A DNA stretch of 43,418 bases from an uncultured Oscillospiraceae bacterium (GTDB lineage Bacteria; Bacillota; Clostridia; Oscillospirales; Acutalibacteraceae). The stretch covers positions 1 to 43,418 of the forward strand of contig URCA01000030.1 in the NCBI GenBank assembly GCA_900546265.1, written 5' to 3'. The number at the start of each line of letters is the position of its first letter. The first letter of the stretch is position 1. Below the pieces are notes generated by a model that was not told the DNA's origin, searched no databases, and saw only the letters and a program-made list of their open reading frames with translations. Made by a program: the position numbers and the translations under genes. Shown piece by piece: positions 30,102 through 37,510 of this stretch.

Positions 30102-30995
30102 ATGCGGTGGAAAAGGACGCTGGAAAAGCGCAGGGCCTTTACCGGCTGGATGTTTGTACTGCCCTGGATAGTCGGCGTGATTCCCTTCTTCATCATCCCG
30201 CTTATCAGCACGCTGTATTATTCTCTGGGCGAGTTGAAGCTGGCGGCGGGCGGGATCGATGTGACCTTTCTGGGAGGGGAGAATTATCTGGCGCTGTTCA
30301 CCAAGGATCCGACCTTTGTCAAGGAGCTGGTCGGAAGCTTGAAAACCATGCTGACCGAATCCTTCATGATCCTGGTGTTCGGGCTGTTTTTCGCGCTGCT
30401 GCTTAACCAGAAATTCCATGGGCGCACGGTGGCGCGGGCAATTCTGTTCCTGCCGGTTATCGTCACCTCCGGCGTGGTAATCTTTATCCTGAAAAACGAT
30501 TCCACCGCGTCCAGCTTGATGAGCGGGGGAGGCTCCCAGGGGTTCATTCAGCTGACGGCGGTCAGCCAGCTTCTCTCCCGCATCGGGCTGGGCCAAGAGT
30601 TTGTGGACACCGTCACCGGCCTGATGAGCAGCATTTTCGATTTGCTGTGGAAGTGCGGCGTGCAGACCCTGCTGTTTCTCAGCGGCCTGCAATCGGTGCC
30701 CTCCAGCTTTTACGAGGCGGCCAGCGTCGAGGGGGCCAGTTCCTGGGAAAAATTCTGGAAAATCACCTTCCCCTCCATCGCGCCCATCCTCCTTATCGGC
30801 ATCGTGTATACCATTGTGGATTCCTTCACGTATTACGGCAACAACATCATGCTGAGGGCCATCTCGCCGGCGCTGGACAATCTGCGGTATTCTTACGCGG
30901 CGGCGATGTCCCTGACATACAGCGCCATGGTCATGGCCGTGCTGGGGCTGGTGTTCCTGCTGGTGGGCCGGCGGATTATCTATACGGAGAGGTGA
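30102..30995 (+). CDS. ABC sugar transporter permease, pair B, first subunit
   Basis: 297 residues, MalF/LplB type. Starts FTGWMFVLPWIVGVIPFFII, has six predicted membrane segments and the EAA loop FYEAASVEGASSWEKFWKIT (about 205-224). AAAGGGGG lies about 9 bases before ATG 30102. It differs clearly from the pair A subunit, so it is not a recent duplicate. Its binding partner is not adjacent. Confidence 0.95.
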   Translation: MRWKRTLEKRRAFTGWMFVLPWIVGVIPFFIIPLISTLYYSLGELKLAAGGIDVTFLGGENYLALFTKDPTFVKELVGSLKTMLTESFMILVFGLFFALLLNQKFHGRTVARAILFLPVIVTSGVVIFILKNDSTASSLMSGGGSQGFIQLTAVSQLLSRIGLGQEFVDTVTGLMSSIFDLLWKCGVQTLLFLSGLQSVPSSFYEAASVEGASSWEKFWKITFPSIAPILLIGIVYTIVDSFTYYGNNIMLRAISPALDNLRYSYAAAMSLTYSAMVMAVLGLVFLLVGRRIIYTER

Positions 30996-31001
30996 CGCGC
31001 C

Positions 31002-31916
31002 ATGGCGAGAAATCATTGGATAACCGAGGACAACCGCTTCAACCGGCAGGCGGCGGCGCGCAGCTGCTGGTCGCTGGTGCGCGCCGTCATCCTCATCGAG
31101 ACCAGCTTTGTGCTGCTGTATCCGCTTTTGTACGCGGTCAGCGTCGCTTTCCGGCCGCCGGCGCAGCTCAACGACCCGGTGGTCATCTGGATCCCGAAGT
31201 CCCTGACGCTGGACAACATCCGGCAGGTGTGGGATTTCATCGAGTTCCCGAAGCTGTTGGGCAATACGGTGCTTATCGACCTGTTCAGCACGCTGTTCCA
31301 AACCCTGTCCTGCTGCGTGGTGGGATACGGCTTCGCCCGGTTTGCCTTCAAGGGCAAGGGGCTGCTGTTCGCGGTGGTGATTCTGACCATCGTCATCCCG
31401 CCCCAGGCGGTCACCATCTCCAATTTCATGCAGTTCAAGCAGATGGGGATACTGGATACGCCGCTGGCGTTTTATCTGCCCGCCCTGACGGCCAACGGGA
31501 TTCGCTCGGGCCTATTTATCTTCATATTCCGGCAGTTTTTCCGGGGGATGCCGGTGGAAATCGAGGACGCGGCCTATGTGGACGGATGCGGGCCGGTTAG
31601 AACCTTCCTGCGCATCATGCTGCCAAACGCCCTGTCCCCGGTACTGATCGTGTTCCTGTTTTCCTTGGTATGGTATTGGAACGATACCTTCTTTTCCGGC
31701 ATGTATCTCGATCAGTTCAAGACCCTATCGGTCACGCTGGAGGTGCTGAAAAACAATCTGGGCGTTATGCTGCCCGGCCTGCAGGCCGACCAGTTCACCA
31801 TTTCGGCTTATCTGCAGGCAGGGGTCCTTCTCATCGTGGCACCGGTTTTGCTGATTTATATTCTCCTGCAGAAGTATTTTACCGAAAGCATCACCCGCAC
31901 GGGCCTCATTGGTTAG
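31002..31916 (+). CDS. ABC sugar transporter permease, pair B, second subunit
   Basis: 304 residues, MalG type, six predicted membrane segments. EAA-like loop EIEDAAYVDGCGPVRTFLRI (about 187-206). GGAGAGGTG, overlapping the end of the previous gene, serves as ribosome site 7 bases before ATG 31002. Together with the preceding gene it forms a second, complete permease heterodimer. Confidence 0.95.
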   Translation: MARNHWITEDNRFNRQAAARSCWSLVRAVILIETSFVLLYPLLYAVSVAFRPPAQLNDPVVIWIPKSLTLDNIRQVWDFIEFPKLLGNTVLIDLFSTLFQTLSCCVVGYGFARFAFKGKGLLFAVVILTIVIPPQAVTISNFMQFKQMGILDTPLAFYLPALTANGIRSGLFIFIFRQFFRGMPVEIEDAAYVDGCGPVRTFLRIMLPNALSPVLIVFLFSLVWYWNDTFFSGMYLDQFKTLSVTLEVLKNNLGVMLPGLQADQFTISAYLQAGVLLIVAPVLLIYILLQKYFTESITRTGLIG

Positions 31917-31953
31917 CCCGGCTACCATATAAGGAAATGGCAGGTATCGGATT

Positions 31954-33921
31954 ATGAACGCTAGTATGGCTACGGCCGCCGCACCCGTCCGGAGCGGGGC
32001 GGCGATGACCTACGATCAATATTTCGACAAGGTATACGGCGGCTGGTTCGGCAAGTGCCTGGGGGGCGCGGGAGGCGCCCGCTGCGAGGGCATCAAGCAG
32101 AAGCTGGACGTCACCATGCGCCAGGTGTTGGACAAGGACATCCCCAATGACGATTTGGACATCCAGCTGCTCTGGCTGACGGTGCTGGAGGAAAAGGGGC
32201 CGGCCGTCACCGCCGACGATTTGGCTGAGGCGTGGCTGGCCCACTGCTGGTATCCGTTCGGGGAATACGGGTATTTCATGCGCAACGCCCGGCGGGGAAT
32301 CCGCCCGCCTTATTCCGGCGGGTTCAACAACGCCTATTTCAAGGAGGGGATGGGTTGCCCCATCCGCTCGGAAATTTGGGCGTTCGTTCATCCCGGAGAT
32401 CCGGACGCGGCGGTGGCCATGGCGCTGCAGGACGGCAGCCTCGATCACGAGGGCAATTCCTGCTGGGGAGAGGCTTTCTTGGCGTATATCGAAAGCGAGG
32501 CTTTTTTCGAACAGGATATCCGGCTACTGCTGCGCCGCGGGCTCGGTGTGATCGGCGAACCCTGCCGGATGCGGGACTGCCTGACCATGGTGCTGGACAG
32601 CTTTGAGAAGGGCCGTTCCTTTGAGGAGATCAGGGACGCGATCTTGCTGGATTATTCCCACCCGGATTTCACCAATTCGGTACAGAACCTGGGGTTTACG
32701 GCGCTGGCGCTGCTGTTCGGCGGGGGAGACATGGAAACCACCATCAACCTGGCTCTGCGCTGCGGCTACGACGCCGACTGCACCTGTGCGTCGGCCGGGG
32801 CGGTGGTGGGGATACTCTCCGGGTATCGGGCGATCGACGAGGGGCTCAAGGAGCTGCTTCAGGACAAATTCGTCTGCGGGATCGACGTGACCCGGCCGGA
32901 CGACACCATTTTGACCCTGGCTCGGGACACCTGCGCCGTCGGCGTGGGGCTGCATCCCGCCGCAGTGGAGGGGGTGCCGGAGGACATGGCGATCCCCGCC
33001 TGGGAAAAGGCGGAGCCGGCGGTCGGCGTCACCGTGGAATATCTGGGGCGGCCGGCCATCGGGTTCGGCGACGCTTGCCCGCTGCTGGTGCGTGTACATA
33101 ACGGCACCGGCCGGACGGCGGCCGGGGAGGTGCGCTTTACCGGCCTGCCGGAAGGATTCTCGGCGGAGCTCGAGGCACCGGCTGTCCTGCGGCTGGGACC
33201 GGGGGAAGAGGCGGCGGTCAAAGCGGTCTGCCGTACAGCGGCGGGCGGCTTCCGTCTCAGCCAGACGAACTGGCTGCGGGCTGGTCTGTTCGGCGCGGAC
33301 GGCGCGGAGATCGCGGGCCGTTCCTTCGGTATCGTGGGCGCGATGGAATGGCGGGTAAGCGGGCCGTTCATCGAGGAGTATGACGAGACCGAACGCCGGG
33401 ATTATCCCTCCTGCCACGCGGATAACAGTACGCTGCCGGGGATCGAGGCCCTGTTCTCCAACATGGCTGACCCGACCAAGGCGTATCTGGACGAGGAGGC
33501 GTACGTGGCTTCTCCCCTCTCGTTCCCCTGTTCCCGGCTGATGACGGCCTACGAGGACAAACTCCCGCTGGACGAAACCTTCGGCTTTACCGGCGAGGCC
33601 ACCTTCTATCTGACGACGGATTTCTGGTTCCCGGAGGAGGGGGAGCGGTGGCTGGTCATCGGCAACAACGACGCCTTCAAGCTGTGGCTCAACGGCGAGC
33701 TGGTGCGGGAAAATCAGGAGGTGCGCAATTGGCAGCCCCACTGCCACGGCGATATCGTGCGGCTGAAGCAGGGGCGCAACCGCATTTCCCTCAAGCTTAC
33801 CAAGCGGAGCAAAACCCTGGAGTTTTCCCTGGGGATACGCCGGTACGAAGGCAACCACTATCACCGGATGCCCTGGGAAACCGAATACGCGTCCATTAAA
33901 ATGCCCGAAGAGAAAGGATGA
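31954..33921 (+). CDS. ADP-ribosylglycohydrolase-family protein with C-terminal beta domains
   Basis: 655 residues, roughly twice the basic family length. The first 350 residues are an all-helical ADP-ribosylglycohydrolase (DraG/ARH) fold: KVYGGWFGKCLGG, acidic metal motif PNDDLDIQLLWL (about 68-79), and the C-terminal metal motif CGYDADCTCASAGAVVGI (about 270-287). Then a beta-sandwich linker domain (about 355-455) and a PA14/CBM-like domain (about 540-640; WLVIGNNDAFKLWLNGELVR). Without a signal peptide it is cytoplasmic. Family members cleave N-glycosidic ADP-ribose bonds; in glycan loci the substrate may instead be an imported glycoside. ATG 31954 is used; Met5 and Met18 (32005) are alternatives, since no strong ribosome site decides. 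Confidence 0.85.
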   Translation: MNASMATAAAPVRSGAAMTYDQYFDKVYGGWFGKCLGGAGGARCEGIKQKLDVTMRQVLDKDIPNDDLDIQLLWLTVLEEKGPAVTADDLAEAWLAHCWYPFGEYGYFMRNARRGIRPPYSGGFNNAYFKEGMGCPIRSEIWAFVHPGDPDAAVAMALQDGSLDHEGNSCWGEAFLAYIESEAFFEQDIRLLLRRGLGVIGEPCRMRDCLTMVLDSFEKGRSFEEIRDAILLDYSHPDFTNSVQNLGFTALALLFGGGDMETTINLALRCGYDADCTCASAGAVVGILSGYRAIDEGLKELLQDKFVCGIDVTRPDDTILTLARDTCAVGVGLHPAAVEGVPEDMAIPAWEKAEPAVGVTVEYLGRPAIGFGDACPLLVRVHNGTGRTAAGEVRFTGLPEGFSAELEAPAVLRLGPGEEAAVKAVCRTAAGGFRLSQTNWLRAGLFGADGAEIAGRSFGIVGAMEWRVSGPFIEEYDETERRDYPSCHADNSTLPGIEALFSNMADPTKAYLDEEAYVASPLSFPCSRLMTAYEDKLPLDETFGFTGEATFYLTTDFWFPEEGERWLVIGNNDAFKLWLNGELVRENQEVRNWQPHCHGDIVRLKQGRNRISLKLTKRSKTLEFSLGIRRYEGNHYHRMPWETEYASIKMPEEKG

Positions 33922-33929
33922 GTTCTGCG

Positions 33930-34964
33930 ATGAAAAAGGTCCAAAAGCTATTGACAGCCCTGACGGCCGCCGCCCTGCTGGCGGTCGGCTTCGGCACGGC
34001 GGCCTCGGCGGAAACGCTGGCCTATCCTATCAAAGTCTATGGGGACGACAAATCCGGCGCGGCCATGAATCAGGGCACCTGGGATCAGTTCTACACCTCC
34101 GGCTACTATGTGTATTTCCAAATCGATTTTAATGTGAAATGCACCTTTGAGACCAGCATGGTCAACCAGCAGGTGACAGGCGACGCCGATTTGAAGCCCG
34201 GGGCCAACACCAAAATTAAATTCAATGGCAAGACGGTCAAGCAGCTCAACGACAGCCTGGGCGATTCCTATGGCATTATGATCGCGTATGAGCCCAACGA
34301 CGACAAGAATCTGCGGATGTCCGTGTGGATCGGCGGCGCGCGGGGCGAGCTGTTCAACAAGGATCTTTACGACACCTTTACAGTGGAAATCCTGGAGGGC
34401 TTAAAGGTGCCGGGCGAGGGCTATGCCAAGGGCAACGGCAAGGTCGTCAACGCCAGCCCAGCCAAATACAAGCTGTCCATCGCTGATCTGGAATACGGCA
34501 AACAGACCTCCAACCCGAATTACAATCAGGATAAGGCCGACTGGGTTAAGCCGCTGTTCGAGAACCTGAAGAGCAAGTGGGAAAAGGTGTCGGGAGCCAA
34601 CCCTCCCGGCGGGCAGACTCAGACCCCCACCAAGCCAGCCACCACCGCCACCCCCAAGACGGAAGGCCCCGCCAAGACCCAGATTCCCGGCAAAACCGAG
34701 ACGACCACCACCGCGGCGTCATCTGACACAACCGCCGCGACCCAGGACACCAACCCGACGGAAGGACCGGCCGACACGACGGCCGCGCCGGAAACCACCG
34801 CGGCCAACTCCTCGGCTCAGCCGACCGGCGGGGAAGAAGGCTCGTCGAATGTGCTGCCTATCGTACTGATTGTCATCGGCGTGCTGCTTGTGGGCGGCGC
34901 GGTCACCGCCTTCCTTCTGCTTCGCCGCCGTCAGACGCCGACGGACAACGATCCGCAGGAATAA
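33930..34964 (+). CDS. Membrane-anchored surface protein sharing the repeat domain
   Basis: 344 residues from ATG 33930 (AAAGGA 12 bases upstream; ATG 33918 overlaps the previous stop and has no spacing). A signal peptide (KKVQKLLTALTAAALLAVGFGTAASA) is followed by one domain of about 130 residues that matches the repeats of the protein at 16165-17934: NGKTVKQLNDS, YGIMIAYEPND and DTFTVEILEGL align with its GRTIGEYIADS, YGAMVAYQNSD and GTFEVEIGEGL. A long Thr/Pro/Ala-rich stalk (about 220-300) leads to one membrane span (VLPIVLIVIGVLLVGGAV) and an RRRQ tail. No SPxTG motif. It probably displays the domain on the outside, perhaps for glycan or protein binding; function unknown. Confidence 0.82.
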   Translation: MKKVQKLLTALTAAALLAVGFGTAASAETLAYPIKVYGDDKSGAAMNQGTWDQFYTSGYYVYFQIDFNVKCTFETSMVNQQVTGDADLKPGANTKIKFNGKTVKQLNDSLGDSYGIMIAYEPNDDKNLRMSVWIGGARGELFNKDLYDTFTVEILEGLKVPGEGYAKGNGKVVNASPAKYKLSIADLEYGKQTSNPNYNQDKADWVKPLFENLKSKWEKVSGANPPGGQTQTPTKPATTATPKTEGPAKTQIPGKTETTTTAASSDTTAATQDTNPTEGPADTTAAPETTAANSSAQPTGGEEGSSNVLPIVLIVIGVLLVGGAVTAFLLLRRRQTPTDNDPQE

Positions 34965-35000
34965 CATCTTCCTGCCAATGAAAGAGACGCGAGGTACGCC

Positions 35001-37499
35001 ATGAACATCAAAGACATCCGGCTTTCCAAGAAAGCCCAGACCATATTGCTGGCGGCCGGCTGTACGGCGGGCGCCGTGCTCATCGGCGTCAGCGCCCTGC
35101 TGCTCGCGCTGCCGAAAAAGCCGCTGCCGGTGGAGGGGGACAGTTCCTCCGGGCTGTCCTCTGCCTACGCGGTCAGCAGCGGGGAAAGCGAACCGGCGGG
35201 GGAGACGGGGACCACCGCCGGCGGCGCGGCCACGCCGGACAGCTCCGGCGGCGTGACGAAAAAGACGACCTCCGGCCCGACCCAGGCCATTCCCGCCCCG
35301 CCGGAGCCGTCGGGGGTGAACAAACCCACCGATAAGCCGGTATCGGCCCAGGTGAAAATGGAGAACGGCCTGCCCAAGCTGTACATCAACGGCAAGCAGA
35401 ACCCGCCGCTGATGATTTTCGGCAACGTGGGCTCGGCCTACTCGCGTAAGACCGTCGAACGGCTGGAAAACGAATGGGCTTACGCCCGGGACAGCGGGGT
35501 CAACATCGCGAGCGTGTACATCGAGCCGGCCTGGATGATCAGCCATGAGCGATTCGACACGGCGGAGCTGGATCGGGCGCTGATGTCGGTGCTGTCGGTG
35601 AACCCGGATTCCTTCATTCTGCTGCGTGTGGGGCTGAGCCTGGGCGGCGACTGGGACGGCAATCCCGGGAAAATGTGGCTGGACAAAAATCCGGACGATC
35701 GCTGGAAGGCAGTCAACGGCTCCACGGGCAACGAGGATACCGTATCCTGGGCGTCGGACAAATGGTTCAAGGACAACAACGGGTACGACGCGCTGGGCAT
35801 CCTGTCCAAGATTATCGACTACATCAACAGCGATCCCTATTACGCCGCCCGGGTGGTGGGGTATCATCCCTGTGTGGGCGAATGGTTCGAGCCCTACTGC
35901 CGGGAGAAGGGCGCTGACGCTTCGGTAACCAACACGAAGAAGTTCCGCGCCTGGCTCAAGGACAAATACAAGACCGACGCCGCGCTGAAAGCCGCCTGGG
36001 CGGACGGGACGGCGACCCTGGCGAGCGCGGCGGTGCCCGATGTGCCGGGCAACGGCGGGCGCACCGAGACCCGCAGCCTGCTGACCGAGAAAAGCGACAC
36101 CCGGACTATCGATTTTTATGAGTATACCCAATGGCTGGTGGCGTCCCGGCTCAAGGAGTTCAACAAACTGGTCAAGCAGAAAACGAACAACCGCTGCCTG
36201 ACCGTGGCCTTCTACGGCTATGAGATGGAAGTGGTGACCCCACTGAGCGGGCATAACGCCGTGGAGGCGCTGCTTCAGGACAAGAACATGGACGCCCTGG
36301 TCAGCCCCATTTCCTATCACGACCGCAACGAAGGCGGACTGGGCGGCTTTATGAGCCCGGTGGACGCGGTGCAGTCGGCGGGAAAGCTGTGGATCGTGGA
36401 GGACGATATCCGTCTTCTCAACAACCCGGACGACCCCGACGCCAGCTACAATCCGGCGGCGGGCAGCGTCGCCGCCGCGCTGGAGATTCACAAGCGGGAG
36501 ATGGGCGCGCTGCTCATCCGTGGAGCGGGCACCTGGTTCATGGATTTGTGGGGAAGCGGCTGGCTGGATCATCCGGATATCTGGAAGAACATCGGCAACC
36601 TGTATCCGCTGTACACCAGCTACACGGGCAAAATGACGGTATCCAGCGGGGACAAGACGGCGTTCCGGCCGCAGGTGGCGGTGATTCTCGACGAGGACGG
36701 CAGCTATCGCTACGCCATGCCGATGAAAACCGGGTTTGACTCCCTCTCCTACGGGATGCGGGAGGAGCTGTACCGCGCCGGGCTGACCTACGGATTCTAC
36801 ACCACCGCCGATCTGGTCAAGGGGACGATCCCCTCCAGTGTTAAGCTGTTCCTGTTCCCCAACGCGTTCCATATCGACGACAAGGAGATGCAGGGAATCA
36901 AGGCGTATCAGAAAAACGGAAACACCCTGTTCTTCCTGGGGGGCTTCGGGGATAACTCCGCCGCCCGGATCACCGAGATGACGGGAATGACGGCGAACAA
37001 GAGCGGTACCATGACCTCGAATATCGTCCTCAAGGGTTCTCACGCCCTGACGGCGGGGCTGAGCAGCGTGGCGCCCTCCTTCCTGACAAATCCCTCCTGG
37101 TCGATTACCAACGCGACCGTTTTGGGACAAAGCGAGGGCTTGAACACCCTGGCGGTCAAGGAGAACAACGGCTGGAAATCGGTGTACATGGGGGCCGCCA
37201 AGCCGGATCGCGCGTTCCTGCGGAACCTGGCGAAGTTTGCCGGCGCCAACGTGTTTATGACCAGCGGCGACACCTTCTTCGGCAACGACAATCTGGTGGT
37301 GGTGCACACCCAGAAAAACGCCTCCGGCACCCGGAAGGTCACCTTCCCGTCCAAATGCGACGTGTACGATTATTTCCGCGGCAAGTGGTATACCGGCGTC
37401 TCGTCCATCGATTTGCCGGTGGAGGGCGCGAAGACCTACTACCTGTTCTATGGCGACAAGGCGAAGCTGACGGCCCAGGGCTATTATGGGATGAAATGA
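35001..37499 (+). CDS. Membrane-anchored GH42-like glycoside hydrolase
   Basis: 832 residues. A signal anchor (about 13-35) and a low-complexity Ser/Gly/Thr/Pro stalk (to about 115) place the enzyme outside the cell. The catalytic part is a clan GH-A barrel like GH42 beta-galactosidases: GYHPCVGEW gives the likely acid/base Glu294, the FRAWLKDKYKTDAALKAAW helix is typical of GH42, and KLWIVEDD gives a likely nucleophile Glu467. A trimerisation-like Rossmann domain (about 550-740) and a small C-terminal beta domain (VYDYFRGKWYTGV) follow. It is a paralog of the next gene. It should trim a glycan before import; beta-galactosidase activity is a family-based guess. Confidence 0.82.
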   Translation: MNIKDIRLSKKAQTILLAAGCTAGAVLIGVSALLLALPKKPLPVEGDSSSGLSSAYAVSSGESEPAGETGTTAGGAATPDSSGGVTKKTTSGPTQAIPAPPEPSGVNKPTDKPVSAQVKMENGLPKLYINGKQNPPLMIFGNVGSAYSRKTVERLENEWAYARDSGVNIASVYIEPAWMISHERFDTAELDRALMSVLSVNPDSFILLRVGLSLGGDWDGNPGKMWLDKNPDDRWKAVNGSTGNEDTVSWASDKWFKDNNGYDALGILSKIIDYINSDPYYAARVVGYHPCVGEWFEPYCREKGADASVTNTKKFRAWLKDKYKTDAALKAAWADGTATLASAAVPDVPGNGGRTETRSLLTEKSDTRTIDFYEYTQWLVASRLKEFNKLVKQKTNNRCLTVAFYGYEMEVVTPLSGHNAVEALLQDKNMDALVSPISYHDRNEGGLGGFMSPVDAVQSAGKLWIVEDDIRLLNNPDDPDASYNPAAGSVAAALEIHKREMGALLIRGAGTWFMDLWGSGWLDHPDIWKNIGNLYPLYTSYTGKMTVSSGDKTAFRPQVAVILDEDGSYRYAMPMKTGFDSLSYGMREELYRAGLTYGFYTTADLVKGTIPSSVKLFLFPNAFHIDDKEMQGIKAYQKNGNTLFFLGGFGDNSAARITEMTGMTANKSGTMTSNIVLKGSHALTAGLSSVAPSFLTNPSWSITNATVLGQSEGLNTLAVKENNGWKSVYMGAAKPDRAFLRNLAKFAGANVFMTSGDTFFGNDNLVVVHTQKNASGTRKVTFPSKCDVYDYFRGKWYTGVSSIDLPVEGAKTYYLFYGDKAKLTAQGYYGMK

Positions 37500-37510
37500 C
37501 GGAGGCGCGT

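Noticed and set aside
34855..34964. Sortase motif in the stalked surface protein
   Set aside because: No xPxTG before the membrane span; the Ala-Gln-Pro-Thr-Gly-Gly stretch is too far from the span and has the wrong spacing.
35001..35120. Lipoprotein signal in the anchored GH42-like protein (LAAGC)
   Set aside because: The residue at -3 is not a proper lipobox Leu/Val and the hydrophobic stretch continues well past the Cys, so a signal anchor fits better.
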